NCBI RefSeq assembly: GCF_014873145.1
Contig: NZ_JADBEK010000001.1
Coordinates: forward strand, 5,208,001-5,272,000
Length of the DNA stretch: 64,000 nucleotides
Origin: Nonomuraea angiospora
Lineage (GTDB): Bacteria > Actinomycetota > Actinomycetes > Streptosporangiales > Streptosporangiaceae
Reading direction: 5' to 3'
Within the stretch, counting starts at the first letter, position 1. Each line of letters begins with the position of its first letter. A program made the translations under genes and the position numbers. Below, one piece after another: positions 16,895 through 25,149 of the stretch. The notes beneath the pieces were generated by a model that saw nothing but the letters and a program-made list of their open reading frames with translations, searched no databases and was not told the DNA's origin.

Positions 16895-18363
16895 CGATGA
16901 TGCTGGCAGGCCGCTATTCGCTGATGTCGGAGCTCGGCCAGGGCGGCATGGGCACGGTGTGGCTGGCCGTCGACGAACTGCTGCGGCAGCAGGTCGCCGT
17001 CAAGGAGGTACGGCTGCCCGCCGATCTGGACGAGGCGTCCCGGGCCGAGCTGACCGAGCGGACCCTGCGTGAGGCGCGGGCCGCGGCGCGGCTGCGTTCG
17101 CATCCGTCGATCGTCACGGTGCACGACGTCGTCATGGACAGCGGCCGGCCGTGGATCGTGATGGAGCTGGTCAACGGCCGTTCCCTCGACCGGATCGTAC
17201 GCGAGGACGGGCCGCTGCCGCCCGCCCAGGCCGCCTGGGTCGGGCGGCACGTGCTCGACGCGCTGGCCGCCGCGCACGCGATGGGGGTCCTGCACCGCGA
17301 CGTCAAGCCGGGCAACGTTCTGCTCACCCAGGACGGGCGGGTGCTGCTGACCGACTTCGGCATCGCCACCGTGGCGGGGGACGCCGCGCTGACCCAGACC
17401 GGCCTGCTGAACGGCTCGCCCGGCTACATCGCGCCGGAGCGGTTGCGTGGCGAGGTCGACGGCCCGGAGGCCGACCTGTGGTCGCTCGGAGCCACCCTGT
17501 ACACGGCGGTGGAGGGCAGATCCGCCTACACCGGCCCCAATGCGGCGGCCGTGATGGCGGCCGTGCTGCTGCACGAGCCCGCACCCCCGCAGCGGGCCGG
17601 CGCGCTCACGCCCGTCCTCGCCGCGCTGCTGGAGAAGGAGCCCCAGCGGCGCTGCCCTCCGGCGCAGGCGGCGGCGTGGTTGCAGGCGGTGGCCCAGGGC
17701 GACGTTCCCGCGGACACCCGCCCAACGGCTCGGCGGCGGCCTGCCTCCACGGGGCGCCGGTTCGCCGTCGTGGGCGGCGCGCTGGTTCTCGCGCTCTCCC
17801 TTACGGCGGGCGCGGTGATCTGGGGGATGAGCCGTCCCGGGGAGAGCGCAGGCCCCGAGCCGACCCGCGGCACCACCTCGCCGGCCAAGCCCGTGTCGTC
17901 CTCACCGGCCGGGAAACCGCTCTTCGGCACCGGCCTGCACTCCTGCCGCGTGCTGACCCCCGCTCAGGTCAGCGCGCTGCTCGGCAGCGCGCTCAAGAAC
18001 GACTATAAGGACCGGAAGATCTGCCAGTACTTCGGCACCAACGGCTCCTTCGCGGCCGTCTCGCTCTTCCGGGTCCCCACCCTCAAGGGGGCCAAAGCCA
18101 ACTTCGTCGGCATCAAGCAGACCTTTCAGGATCTGCGGGACGAGCATCCGGACATCAAGTTCAGCCGGACTCCGGTGGTCGGGGAGGAGTCGTTCGCGTC
18201 CGTCTACCGGGCGAACGGCACGTACACGGCCAACATGGTGTTCCGCATGGCCAACGTCACCGCCACGTTCACCTACAGCGGCCCGCGGTCCGGGACGAAG
18301 GCCCTCGGGCAGGCGGCCGCGTCCGTGGCCGCGGCGATGGAGAGGGCCCGCCCGGCGGGCTGA
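16891..18363 (+). CDS. Transmembrane Ser/Thr protein kinase (PknB-like)
   Basis: A 490-residue receptor-type kinase. The catalytic domain covers residues about 8-270: glycine loop GQGGMG (16-21), ATP-binding K38 in VAVKEV, catalytic D137 in HRDVKPGN, DFG at 155-157 and APE at 181-183. A Pro/Arg-rich juxtamembrane stretch leads to one transmembrane helix at 291-313. The outer part (about 320-490) begins with a Pro/Ser/Thr linker and then a globular domain with two cysteines (SCRVLTPAQVSALLG and RKICQYFG); it is like the sensor domains seen in many actinomycete kinases. Ligand and substrates are unknown. It may be coupled to the short ORF in front. Confidence 0.95.
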   Translation: MTMMLAGRYSLMSELGQGGMGTVWLAVDELLRQQVAVKEVRLPADLDEASRAELTERTLREARAAARLRSHPSIVTVHDVVMDSGRPWIVMELVNGRSLDRIVREDGPLPPAQAAWVGRHVLDALAAAHAMGVLHRDVKPGNVLLTQDGRVLLTDFGIATVAGDAALTQTGLLNGSPGYIAPERLRGEVDGPEADLWSLGATLYTAVEGRSAYTGPNAAAVMAAVLLHEPAPPQRAGALTPVLAALLEKEPQRRCPPAQAAAWLQAVAQGDVPADTRPTARRRPASTGRRFAVVGGALVLALSLTAGAVIWGMSRPGESAGPEPTRGTTSPAKPVSSSPAGKPLFGTGLHSCRVLTPAQVSALLGSALKNDYKDRKICQYFGTNGSFAAVSLFRVPTLKGAKANFVGIKQTFQDLRDEHPDIKFSRTPVVGEESFASVYRANGTYTANMVFRMANVTATFTYSGPRSGTKALGQAAASVAAAMERARPAG

Positions 18364-18399
18364 ACGGCGGCCGGCAGCACGCAGACAGCGCCACCCCGG

Positions 18400-18533
18400 T
18401 CAGCCTTCCTGAGCGAGGTCCAGGAAGAGGGCGGCCGACCAGCCGAAGGCGGCCCCGCGCGACGGCCGGTCAGCGGGTTCCAGTACTCGTGCAGGCCGCC
18501 GCCGTCGCGGACCATGGCCGGCGTGCGCCTCAT
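18400..18533 (-). pseudogene. C-terminal remnant of a trehalase/debranching-type glycosidase, frameshifted
   Basis: From about 18533 the frame reads RRTPAMVRDGGGLHEYWNPLTG, then after a shift of one base it continues as SRGAAFGWSAALFLDLAQEG and a stop. HEYWNPLTG followed by GAAFGWSAAL is the usual ending of alpha/alpha-barrel glycosidases (mannosylglycerate hydrolase/debranching group), where the Glu acts as base. Only this tail is left, and it has a frameshift at about 18470, so it cannot be functional. Confidence 0.6.
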
Positions 18534-18600
18534 CCAGCCCTATGCGGAAAGGGCCTGCCTCGACGCTGTCCTGAGCGCACGAAGGAATCGTGAGTCGTAC

Positions 18601-19143
18601 TCAGCGGCACATCGCGTCGATGAGATCCGAGAACTGCGGGAACTCCGCTCGTGCGGCGGCCACGATCTGGTTGGGGGCACGGCGGCGGCCGGGTGCGTGT
18701 CGCTCGGCGATCGCGCGGAAGGCCTCATTCGGCTCCGCAGGGAAGTCGGGATCCCTGAATGCCTCTCCGGGGCCCAGACCGGCGGCGAACAGCCAGAGGA
18801 GGTCGCCGAGATCCCGAGCGATCACACCACGCTCGCCCTCGGAACCGATATAGACAACGGGCTGATCGATGATCGCCGCATCGGGCCGTACCAGCCAGAA
18901 GCCAACGTAGTCACCCGTCCCGGTCGCGCCGAAGAAGCGGAACTCGCTGCCGTCGACCTCTTGGTTGCCGGTCCACAGGCGGAACCACCACGCCGTCCGG
19001 TCGGGCTCCTCGAACTGGTCGTATGGCTCGAAGTCACAGCCGCGGGCCTCGTCGGTCTCCTCGTCCCACTCCCACTCGAAGCCGACCTGCGCCACCTCGT
19101 CCAGGGCAGTGGGCAATGCGAGATCTTGAGATATGTCCGCCAC
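18601..19143 (-). CDS. SMI1/KNR4 (SUKH)-like protein
   Basis: A 180-residue acidic protein. The order of blocks (GFEWEWDEETDE near residue 21, RFFGATGTGDYVGFWL near 68-83, QPVVYIGSEGERGVIARDLGDLLWLFAAG near 93-122) matches SUKH/SMI1-like proteins, many of which are immunity proteins for contact-dependent or polymorphic toxins or act as loading adaptors. No toxin gene is visible next to it, so an orphan immunity gene is an inference. It lies between two degraded genes. Confidence 0.6.
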   Translation of the reverse strand: MADISQDLALPTALDEVAQVGFEWEWDEETDEARGCDFEPYDQFEEPDRTAWWFRLWTGNQEVDGSEFRFFGATGTGDYVGFWLVRPDAAIIDQPVVYIGSEGERGVIARDLGDLLWLFAAGLGPGEAFRDPDFPAEPNEAFRAIAERHAPGRRRAPNQIVAAARAEFPQFSDLIDAMCR

Positions 19144-19458
19144 CCCGACAGATTAAACGATCACCGAAGCCTTCCACCGCCCGGTCGATGCCGCCTACGA
19201 ACGCCGCCTCTCGCCGTCACCATCCATCCCTCCGGGATCGACACGACCATGCCCAAAACCATGGCACGCGGCAGATCCCGTCAACGATCAGCTCATCGAC
19301 CTCACCGACGCCGTTCTCCGCGGCTTCCCGGCGCCAGGACCAACTCCGCCGAGTTGGCGCTGACGGTGTCGATGGAGCGTTCGAGGCCACGTTCTAACCC
19401 TGGAGAAGTAGGGGGATTTGCGCCACCATGATCGCATCGTCTCGACGAAGGAGGCTGC
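19144..19458. other. Gap without a supported gene
   Basis: This 315-base stretch has short open frames of ordinary composition. A segment near 19330-19390 in one frame (DQLRRVGADGVDGAFEATF) could be the trace of a former gene, but nothing can be named. The ribosome binding site AAGGAGG of the next gene is at 19448. Confidence 0.5.
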
Positions 19459-20478
19459 TTGGTCGTTTTCGCCTGTGCAGGATGCGGCGCCGTGATGACC
19501 GCGAGGCTGTCGAGAGTGGCGCTTCCCGACCACTCTGGCCAGAAGTACGGCCATGGCCTGCTCCCCGGTCTTCTGGAGCCAGGAACATACGCGGTGGACA
19601 CCGGAGACGGCCGGCCTTGGCGACCATTGCAGCCCGAGCCGGAAGAGCATGGCGTCCGACTACAGACGTACTGCATCACGGGACCCCCGAACAGGATCGG
19701 GATCGCGCCGGGCGACGTCCGCGGAACCGTCTTCATCCCGGAGCGGTTGGGCGGCTGCTGTTGCGGCTGGGACGGCCAGTACGGTCCCAACCTGGCCTGC
19801 GCGGGGTGTGGCCGTCCGGTGGCGACCCGCGTCGACGACTGCGGGTTCTGGCAGGTGGTGTGGCTGGAACCGGACTCCGTACGCCCTGTCGCCGTCGATG
19901 GCCCCGTCCAGCGAGTGATGGACTGGGAGGAACTGCCGAGCACGCCGCCCGTTGATCAGCGTGGCTTCTGGAGCCCACCGTGGGAGGCTGCGGTCGCGGT
20001 GGCACTGGCGCACCTGCTGGTGGTCTCGGGTGGTAAGCGGGTGTCCGTCCCTGAAGGGCCTGTCGCAGAGGCGTTTCGCCGAGCGATCGACAGTCTGCTC
20101 CCTCCGGGGCCACCGGAACGACACCTCGTCCTGGCCGGGCCCGGCCTGTCCGCCGACATCACGGACATCGCCCTGGTGCCGCGGCATCCGCAGACCGGTG
20201 AGGTATGGCCGTGCGACGCAGGAGCGGTGGTGCCGCTGGCCGCGGACGTGTGGACGTACATGGCCTTCAACGACGATCGGCGGCTCGTGCCGGCGGCGTA
20301 CGGGATGCCTGCCGACGTTCGCCGCGATGATCCACCCCCGCTGCTGCCGCACAGTCTTTTCAGTCCCGATGGGCGAGTGTTCCTCAGCGCGCTGGAGCGG
20401 CTGGCGGCGGTTCGGCAGCCGTGGTTGCGTCGCATCTATGACCGGGTGAAAGCTCATCCGGGCATGGACCCGTTCTGA
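19459..20478 (+). CDS. Conserved hypothetical protein with zinc-ribbon-like cysteines
   Basis: A 339-residue cytosolic protein. It starts with a CAGCG knuckle at residues 5-9, then has a CCCGWDG...GPNLACAGCG cluster near residues 98-118 followed by another Cys (VDDCGFW), which together could bind one or two zinc ions. The C-terminal half is alpha/beta without recognisable motifs. The TTG at 19459, four bases after AAGGAGG, is taken as start because the frame to its left has no other candidate; the close spacing is unusual. Function unknown; the neighbours are remnants. Confidence 0.6.
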   Translation: MVVFACAGCGAVMTARLSRVALPDHSGQKYGHGLLPGLLEPGTYAVDTGDGRPWRPLQPEPEEHGVRLQTYCITGPPNRIGIAPGDVRGTVFIPERLGGCCCGWDGQYGPNLACAGCGRPVATRVDDCGFWQVVWLEPDSVRPVAVDGPVQRVMDWEELPSTPPVDQRGFWSPPWEAAVAVALAHLLVVSGGKRVSVPEGPVAEAFRRAIDSLLPPGPPERHLVLAGPGLSADITDIALVPRHPQTGEVWPCDAGAVVPLAADVWTYMAFNDDRRLVPAAYGMPADVRRDDPPPLLPHSLFSPDGRVFLSALERLAAVRQPWLRRIYDRVKAHPGMDPF

Positions 20479-20481
20479 TAG

Positions 20482-20679
20482 ACGTCGGGCCTCGAACCCG
20501 GGCGCATACGCCACTACCAGCTTGGTCAGCCGACCCGGCAGCCCGTTCTCGCCGACCAGCTCCGTGCCCTCGGCGCGGGCCTGGTCGGCGTCGCACTCTA
20601 CGATTCGGCTGAGCCTGTTGCTTGGGAGGTTCTACGATGCCTGCGTCTCCGCGTCCTCGGCGTGACCGTTCGTCCTTGA
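20482..20679 (+). pseudogene. Unassigned remnant in frame with the preceding gene
   Basis: Past the double stop at 20476-20481 the same frame gives 65 residues that look like real protein (RHYQLGQPTRQPVLADQLRA, then GLVGVALYDSAEPVAWEVLR) and ends at 20679, overlapping the start of the next gene. No start codon with a ribosome binding site is present. Family not recognised. Confidence 0.25.
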
Positions 20680-21057
20680 CGACCTGGATCCGCCGCCTGT
20701 TCTTCCAGAATCGGTCCCATCCGCGCGATGCAGCCACCGGCCGTGAGCTGGGATTCTCCGGCATGGCGGCCGATGTCGTCATCGACGATGAGTATCGTCT
20801 CGCGGAACTCCGACGTGACCTTGCCGATCAGCTCCGGCACGAACTCGCCGAGCACATGATCCTCGCCGCCGATGAATTGAAGAAGGCGCTGGAGTCGCGC
20901 GGTTACCGAAGGTCCGCAGAAAGCCTCGGCTGCCGCCCTTGCACTGATCGCCGATCTCGCCCAGGCAGTGATCACCGAGCAGGGTTGGAAGGCTTGGCCG
21001 ACCTGCCCGGCACACTCCCTTGGGCTGTATCCAGAACAGGCGGGCGGGGCGGCGGTG
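20637..21057 (+). pseudogene. Hypothetical gene with frameshift, truncated by an IS701 fragment
   Basis: ATG 20637, preceded by TTGGGAGG, opens a frame with VIDDEYRLAELRRDLADQLRH and LKKALESRG. At 20898-20903 the protein-like frame moves by one base: it goes on as VTEGPQKASAAALALIADLAQAV and GWKAWPTCPAHSLGLYPEQAGGAAV. Helix-rich DUF-type proteins of this shape usually end with a second Cys-His block, which is absent. At about 21057 the sequence becomes the antisense of a transposase. So the gene carries both a frameshift and a 3' deletion. Confidence 0.6.
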
Positions 21058-21218
21058 TCCAACCGAGCGACGGCGAAGCGGCGCATCATGCTCATCGCGC
21101 CGGCGGTGTCCCAGCGGGCCCGGTTCAGCAACCGCTGGGTGGCGGCAGGCGACCATTCCCCGGCGCGCTCGGCGATCGTCCATCCGTTACGTTCGGGCAA
21201 GTCGGGACATGACGGCAC
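21057..21218 (-). mobile_element. IS701-family transposase, N-terminal fragment
   Basis: About 54 residues read as the first part of an IS701-type transposase: RNGWTIAERAG, then TQRLLNRARWDTAGAM. In the full family this start is followed by roughly 350 residues with the DDE catalytic triad, none of which is present. No terminal repeats are visible. It is a remnant left at the junction that cut off the gene above. Confidence 0.6.
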
Positions 21219-21264
21219 GGGGATGTTTCGATGCTCGGCCGTCCGTTGGACAACACCACTTCCA

Positions 21265-22509
21265 CTACGACGACCGATCGGCCGACATACCAGCCACCCG
21301 GCTCTCGAGACGTTCCGCCCCGGGTTGAGCGGTGGAGGACGGTCGCTGTTCCAATGGCGGTCGCCTGTGCAGCAGGAGTGCGGTCAGGCCGCCCGCGACC
21401 AGGCCCCAGAACGCCGCGCCGATGCTCAGGATCGTCATCCCCGACGCGGTGACCACGAAAGTGACCACCGCGGCCTCCCTCCCCTCCGGTTCGGTGACCG
21501 CACCGGCCAGCGACGAGCCGAGCGCCGACAGCAACGCGAGGCCGGCCACCGCGGTGACCAGCACGGGTGGGGACAGCAGCACCAGAGCCATGGCCAGGCC
21601 GGCGCCGAGGCCGAGCGTCAGCTGTCCGGTGCCGAGGGCAACCGTCGCGATCCACCGGCGGCCGGGGTCAGGGTGGGTGTCCGGGCCGGCGGTCATCGCC
21701 GCGGTGATCGCGGCCAGGTTGACGGCGTGACCGCCGAACGGCGCCGCCGCCGCGCTCGCCAGGCCGGTCGCGACGAGGACCGGGCGCAGGGGCGGCGCGT
21801 ACCCGTATGTCGCCATGACCGCCATACCGGGGACGTTCTGCGCGGCCATGGTGACGAGAAACAGCGGGATGGCGATGCTCACCACTACGGACGGGTTCAG
21901 CGTCGGGGTGGTCAGCTCGACCGCGGGCCGCAGCGCCGCGCCGGACAGGCCGTTGCCGGGCCCGTGCACCGCGATGGCGATGACCGCCACGACGAGCGCG
22001 CCGGGAACGGCCCACTGCCGCAGGTACCGCTGCAACACCGCCCAGGTCAGGACGACGGGCACGGCCAGCAGCGGGATGTCGACGACGGCACGGACCGGTG
22101 CGGTGCACAGGCTGAGGATGACGCCCGCCAGCATCGCACCGGCGATCGGACGCGGGATGGCGGCGATCGCCCGGGCCGGCCAGGGCGACAGACCGGCGAG
22201 GACGATGAGCCCGGCGCAGACGATGAACGCGCCGACCGCGGCCGGGAAGCCGCCGGGTACGGGACCGGTCGCCACCAGCAGCGCCGCGCCGGGGGTGGAC
22301 CAGGCGATGCTGATCGGCATGCGGTATCGCAGCCCGAGGAAGATCGCCGCGGCCCCGATGCCGCAGCAGAGGGCGAGCAGCCCGGACGCGGCCTGCCCCG
22401 GCGTCGCCCCGACGGCACGCAGCCCGGCGAGCACGACGGTGAACGAACTGGCGTAGCCGACCACCGCGCTGACCAGCCCCGCCATGACGGCCTGCACCCG
22501 CACGCCCAC
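21265..22509 (-). CDS. BenE-family benzoate/H+ symporter-like transporter
   Basis: A 414-residue membrane protein with about twelve hydrophobic segments. It has the BenE landmarks: GYASSFTVVLAG near residue 18, ISIAWSTPGAALL near 66, FIVCAGLIVLAGL near 94 and PFGGHAVNLAAITAAM near 258. BenE carriers take up benzoate or related aromatic acids with protons. It is divergent from an XRE-cupin regulator with a clean palindrome between them. No aromatic-degradation genes sit next to it, so the substrate could be something else. Confidence 0.9.
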   Translation of the reverse strand: MGVRVQAVMAGLVSAVVGYASSFTVVLAGLRAVGATPGQAASGLLALCCGIGAAAIFLGLRYRMPISIAWSTPGAALLVATGPVPGGFPAAVGAFIVCAGLIVLAGLSPWPARAIAAIPRPIAGAMLAGVILSLCTAPVRAVVDIPLLAVPVVLTWAVLQRYLRQWAVPGALVVAVIAIAVHGPGNGLSGAALRPAVELTTPTLNPSVVVSIAIPLFLVTMAAQNVPGMAVMATYGYAPPLRPVLVATGLASAAAAPFGGHAVNLAAITAAMTAGPDTHPDPGRRWIATVALGTGQLTLGLGAGLAMALVLLSPPVLVTAVAGLALLSALGSSLAGAVTEPEGREAAVVTFVVTASGMTILSIGAAFWGLVAGGLTALLLHRRPPLEQRPSSTAQPGAERLESRVAGMSADRSS

Positions 22510-22533
22510 TCCTCAGTGTCGCCAGACTCCCAA

Positions 22534-22553
22534 TCGTTCCGTTTACGGAACGA
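22534..22553. promoter_or_regulatory. Nine-base perfect palindrome between BenE and regulator genes
   Basis: TCGTTCCGT and ACGGAACGA flank TT, a perfect 9-base inverted repeat, 24 bases upstream of the BenE start and 58 bases from the regulator start. It is the probable operator of the divergent XRE-cupin regulator. Confidence 0.65.
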
Positions 22554-22611
22554 ACCATAGCCAGGTGGCCACCGCGGGACAAGTGCGGCGGCGGAATGCA
22601 AGGATTGCCGG

Positions 22612-23154
22612 ATGGACGGCCGTGAGACGGATATCGGGAGCCGGCTGCGGCGATTGCGCGAGGCCCGCGGCATCTCCCTGTCGGCGCTGGCCCGCAGCGC
22701 CGGCATCGGCAAGGCCACCCTGTCCGGCCTGGAACTGGGCACCCGCAACCCGACGTTGGAGACGCTCTACGCGGTGGCAGGAGCCTTGGGCGTACCGTTG
22801 ACGGCCCTGGTTCTGGAGCCCGGCGCACCGCCCACGGAGGCCGTCCGCGTGCCCGGCGCCGCCGTCACGGCCACACTGCTGGAGGTCTTCGAGGAGCCGA
22901 CCGCAACGTACGAGTTGCTGCGCATGCGCGTCCGCCCCGGCATCGTGCAACACTCGCCACCCCACGCCCCCGGCGTGACCGAGCACGTCACGGTCTACGC
23001 GGGCGTGCTGCGCGCCGGCCCGGCCGACGCCCCCCTGCTGGCCGCGCCAGGCGAGCACATCTCCTGGCAGGCCGACGTCCCACACATCTACAGCACCGTC
23101 GGCCCGGACGAAGCACTGGCCACCCTGCTGATCCGCTCCCCCCGACAAGCCTGA
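22612..23154 (+). CDS. XRE-family regulator with cupin domain
   Basis: A 180-residue regulator: helix-turn-helix at residues about 8-65 (SLSALARSAGIGKATLSGLELG), then a cupin at about 100-175 (HAPGVTEHVTVYAGVLRAG, HISWQADVPHIYSTVG). This architecture commonly represses a divergent transporter or amino-acid-related gene. The neighbour is BenE, and the palindrome at 22534-22553 lies between the two starts. Confidence 0.9.
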   Translation: MDGRETDIGSRLRRLREARGISLSALARSAGIGKATLSGLELGTRNPTLETLYAVAGALGVPLTALVLEPGAPPTEAVRVPGAAVTATLLEVFEEPTATYELLRMRVRPGIVQHSPPHAPGVTEHVTVYAGVLRAGPADAPLLAAPGEHISWQADVPHIYSTVGPDEALATLLIRSPRQA

Positions 23155-23239
23155 GCCGCCGAATCCACGCCGCCCGGCCCGACAATCATGAGTGCTGATC
23201 TGCTTGCGGCCGCCGCGCTCAACGCGCCATCGGCCGGCG

Positions 23240-23580
23240 CCGCACCCACCTGGGCGAGGCTCAGCAAGCTCTCCTCCATCGCCACCAGGCCCTGACCCTC
23301 TACGAGGAGATCGCCGACCGTCAGAGCAGGCAACGACCCGTGACAGTCTCGGCTACATCCACCGCCGCCTCGGCCACTTCGTCCAGGCGGTCACGCGCTT
23401 CGAGCGGGCGCTGGAGCTGTTCCGCGAGCTCGGGACCAGGTCCTTCGAAGGCGGGGCGCTCCACGCGCTCGGCGACGCCCACCATGACGCCGGAGATCTC
23501 GATGCCGCCCACCGCGTGTGGCAGGACGCGTTCGGCATCCTCGACCAGCAACGAGCGCACCCTGGACCGGCCGGCGCAGC
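23240..23580 (+). pseudogene. TPR-domain remnant of an AfsR/SARP- or NB-ARC-type regulator
   Basis: Two overlapping frames each give tetratricopeptide sequence. The first (near 23250-23330) reads HLGEAQQALLHRHQALTLYE; the second (near 23346-23570) reads DSLGYIHRRLGHFVQAVTRF then ALHALGDAHHDAGDLDAA. This is the usual C-terminal TPR array of large actinomycete regulators. The switch of frame at about 23335 and the lack of N-terminal domains make it a remnant. The rest of 23155-23697 holds nothing else I can support. Confidence 0.6.
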
Positions 23581-23697
23581 GCGACGGGCACCGGCCACGC
23601 GCCCTCACCACCGACGACACGGTGCTCAGAGGACCGATCGGCGCCCAGGGGTCCGGGATGACATCACCTGGACCCCTCGACATCTATGAACTACAGG

Positions 23698-23889
23698 TTA
23701 CGCCTTACTTTGCGGGTCATCCCCACCTCCTCCCAGGAGGGCGCGGTAAGTAGCGATGATGGCCGCGACGATGGCGGCGAGCGAGCCTAGAACGATGACC
23801 AGACCGGGGTTGAGAAACGCCAAAACCCCCAACACGGATCCCGCGACCAAGAGAAGCACGGCCAAGACTCGCCGACATTTCCCATGCAT
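23698..23889 (-). CDS. Small two-helix membrane protein
   Basis: ATG 23889, with GGGGAG seven bases upstream, opens 63 codons. The product starts with a basic MHGKCRRV, has two hydrophobic helices (about residues 7-25 and 28-48) joined by NPG, and ends in a glycine/acidic tail. It has no recognisable family. Such small proteins are common in actinomycetes and may act in the envelope. Confidence 0.55.
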   Translation of the reverse strand: MHGKCRRVLAVLLLVAGSVLGVLAFLNPGLVIVLGSLAAIVAAIIATYRALLGGGGDDPQSKA

Positions 23890-24270
23890 GGTGATGCTCC
23901 CCTTTCCTGGGAGAGAGATGGGCGCGGACAGGAGCTCACCCCGAGACTGGACAAGCGGCGCTCCTTCGGCGCGATCAGTTAAACCCGTAAATCGCAATCT
24001 TGCTAGCCGTCGGGCAGCGTCGGGACGGCTTAAGCCAACACGTCTGCGCTTAGGACAGCCGTGGACCGTCTGGGTGTGCAAAGATCGGGCGAGGACACTT
24101 TGGGACACTGTCTGCACACGTCGAACGCCGAGCTGGGACTAACTGGGACATCGGACTCGGCTTTGTAAACGCTCGTTCACGAGCCGGCGGTCGGTACCAT
24201 CACGTCATCAAGGGGCCGATTCCCGTGCCGGCCCACACTGCATCTCAGGGGAAGGAGGAGTGCTCGTGCT

Positions 24271-25149
24271 ATGTGCGAAGAAGAATCAGCCGATGATCTA
24301 AGTGCCATCAGGACATGGGAAGAAGCAGTTGACGTACTGAGAGCGATACGAGCAACGAAAGATAGGCAGAGCTTCCGCGACCTGCATGAAAAAATGGACC
24401 GCGCCAGCCGAGAGGGCGAGCTTCGCTCGGACCGCGTCGTCAGCAGATCCAGCCTGCAGCGGGTGTTCACGAAAGGCCAGCAACCTAAAACCAGCCATCT
24501 GATCGGCATTCTGTATGCCTTAGACGTTCCCCGTGAGCAATGGAATGCATGGCGCGACCTCGTAAAACGTCTTCAGCGCCCCCAGCAGAACGAACACGAC
24601 GAGGCCCTGCGCACGCCATGCCCAAGGGAACATGCTCAAATGACACGCAGGCTCGCAGGCATGCAAGATGAGCTCGAGCTCCTCAAAGACATGCTAGCCG
24701 GAGAACACCAGGCAGCAGCGGCCAGCAACAAACTACTCCTCGACAAGGAGGACGAACTGGAGGACGCACTTCAGAGCCTCAAAGAGACGAAAGCAGAATA
24801 CGAAAAAGGGGCAGCTCAACTTCGGGAAGCCGAAGGAGTCATCCAGAAACTAACAGCTGAGGCCAGGGCCGCCCGCAGGGAGATCCAGGCCGTCAGATTC
24901 GACCTTGGCAGGGCTCAGATCAAGCTGCGGAACGGCGACCACGACTCTCAGCAGCGCAGCACCTCCGTCCGATTGGTACGCCCCTACGTTTCGAACTTGT
25001 CCCAAAACGAGGTCCACAGTCAGATCGCTCCGCCGCCTGGCAGAGATGAACCAACCGCTCAGGGTGTTGATGGTGAGCGTGACGAGCGGCCCCCCGCACA
25101 ACAGGTCCAAAAGGACCATTCCGCCACAGATCAGAAGCCCTTGGATTAG
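24271..25149 (+). CDS. HTH-like protein with long coiled coil, atypical base composition
   Basis: A 292-residue protein. Residues about 15-105 look like an XRE-type domain (TWEEAVDVLRAIRATKDR, then SRSSLQRVFTKGQQPKTSHL with the helix LIGILYALDVPREQW). From about 118 to 230 the sequence is a coiled coil rich in E, K, A and Q (MTRRLAGMQDELELLKDML, KEDELEDALQSLKETKAEYE). The last 60 residues are hydrophilic and poorly structured. Codons are less GC-rich than in neighbouring genes, with many A-ending codons, so the gene looks recently acquired. A strong ribosome binding site (AAGGAGGAG) precedes ATG 24271. Function is unknown; similar N-terminal domains accompany many actinomycete NTPase and defence genes, but no partner is visible. 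Confidence 0.6.
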   Translation: MCEEESADDLSAIRTWEEAVDVLRAIRATKDRQSFRDLHEKMDRASREGELRSDRVVSRSSLQRVFTKGQQPKTSHLIGILYALDVPREQWNAWRDLVKRLQRPQQNEHDEALRTPCPREHAQMTRRLAGMQDELELLKDMLAGEHQAAAASNKLLLDKEDELEDALQSLKETKAEYEKGAAQLREAEGVIQKLTAEARAARREIQAVRFDLGRAQIKLRNGDHDSQQRSTSVRLVRPYVSNLSQNEVHSQIAPPPGRDEPTAQGVDGERDERPPAQQVQKDHSATDQKPLD

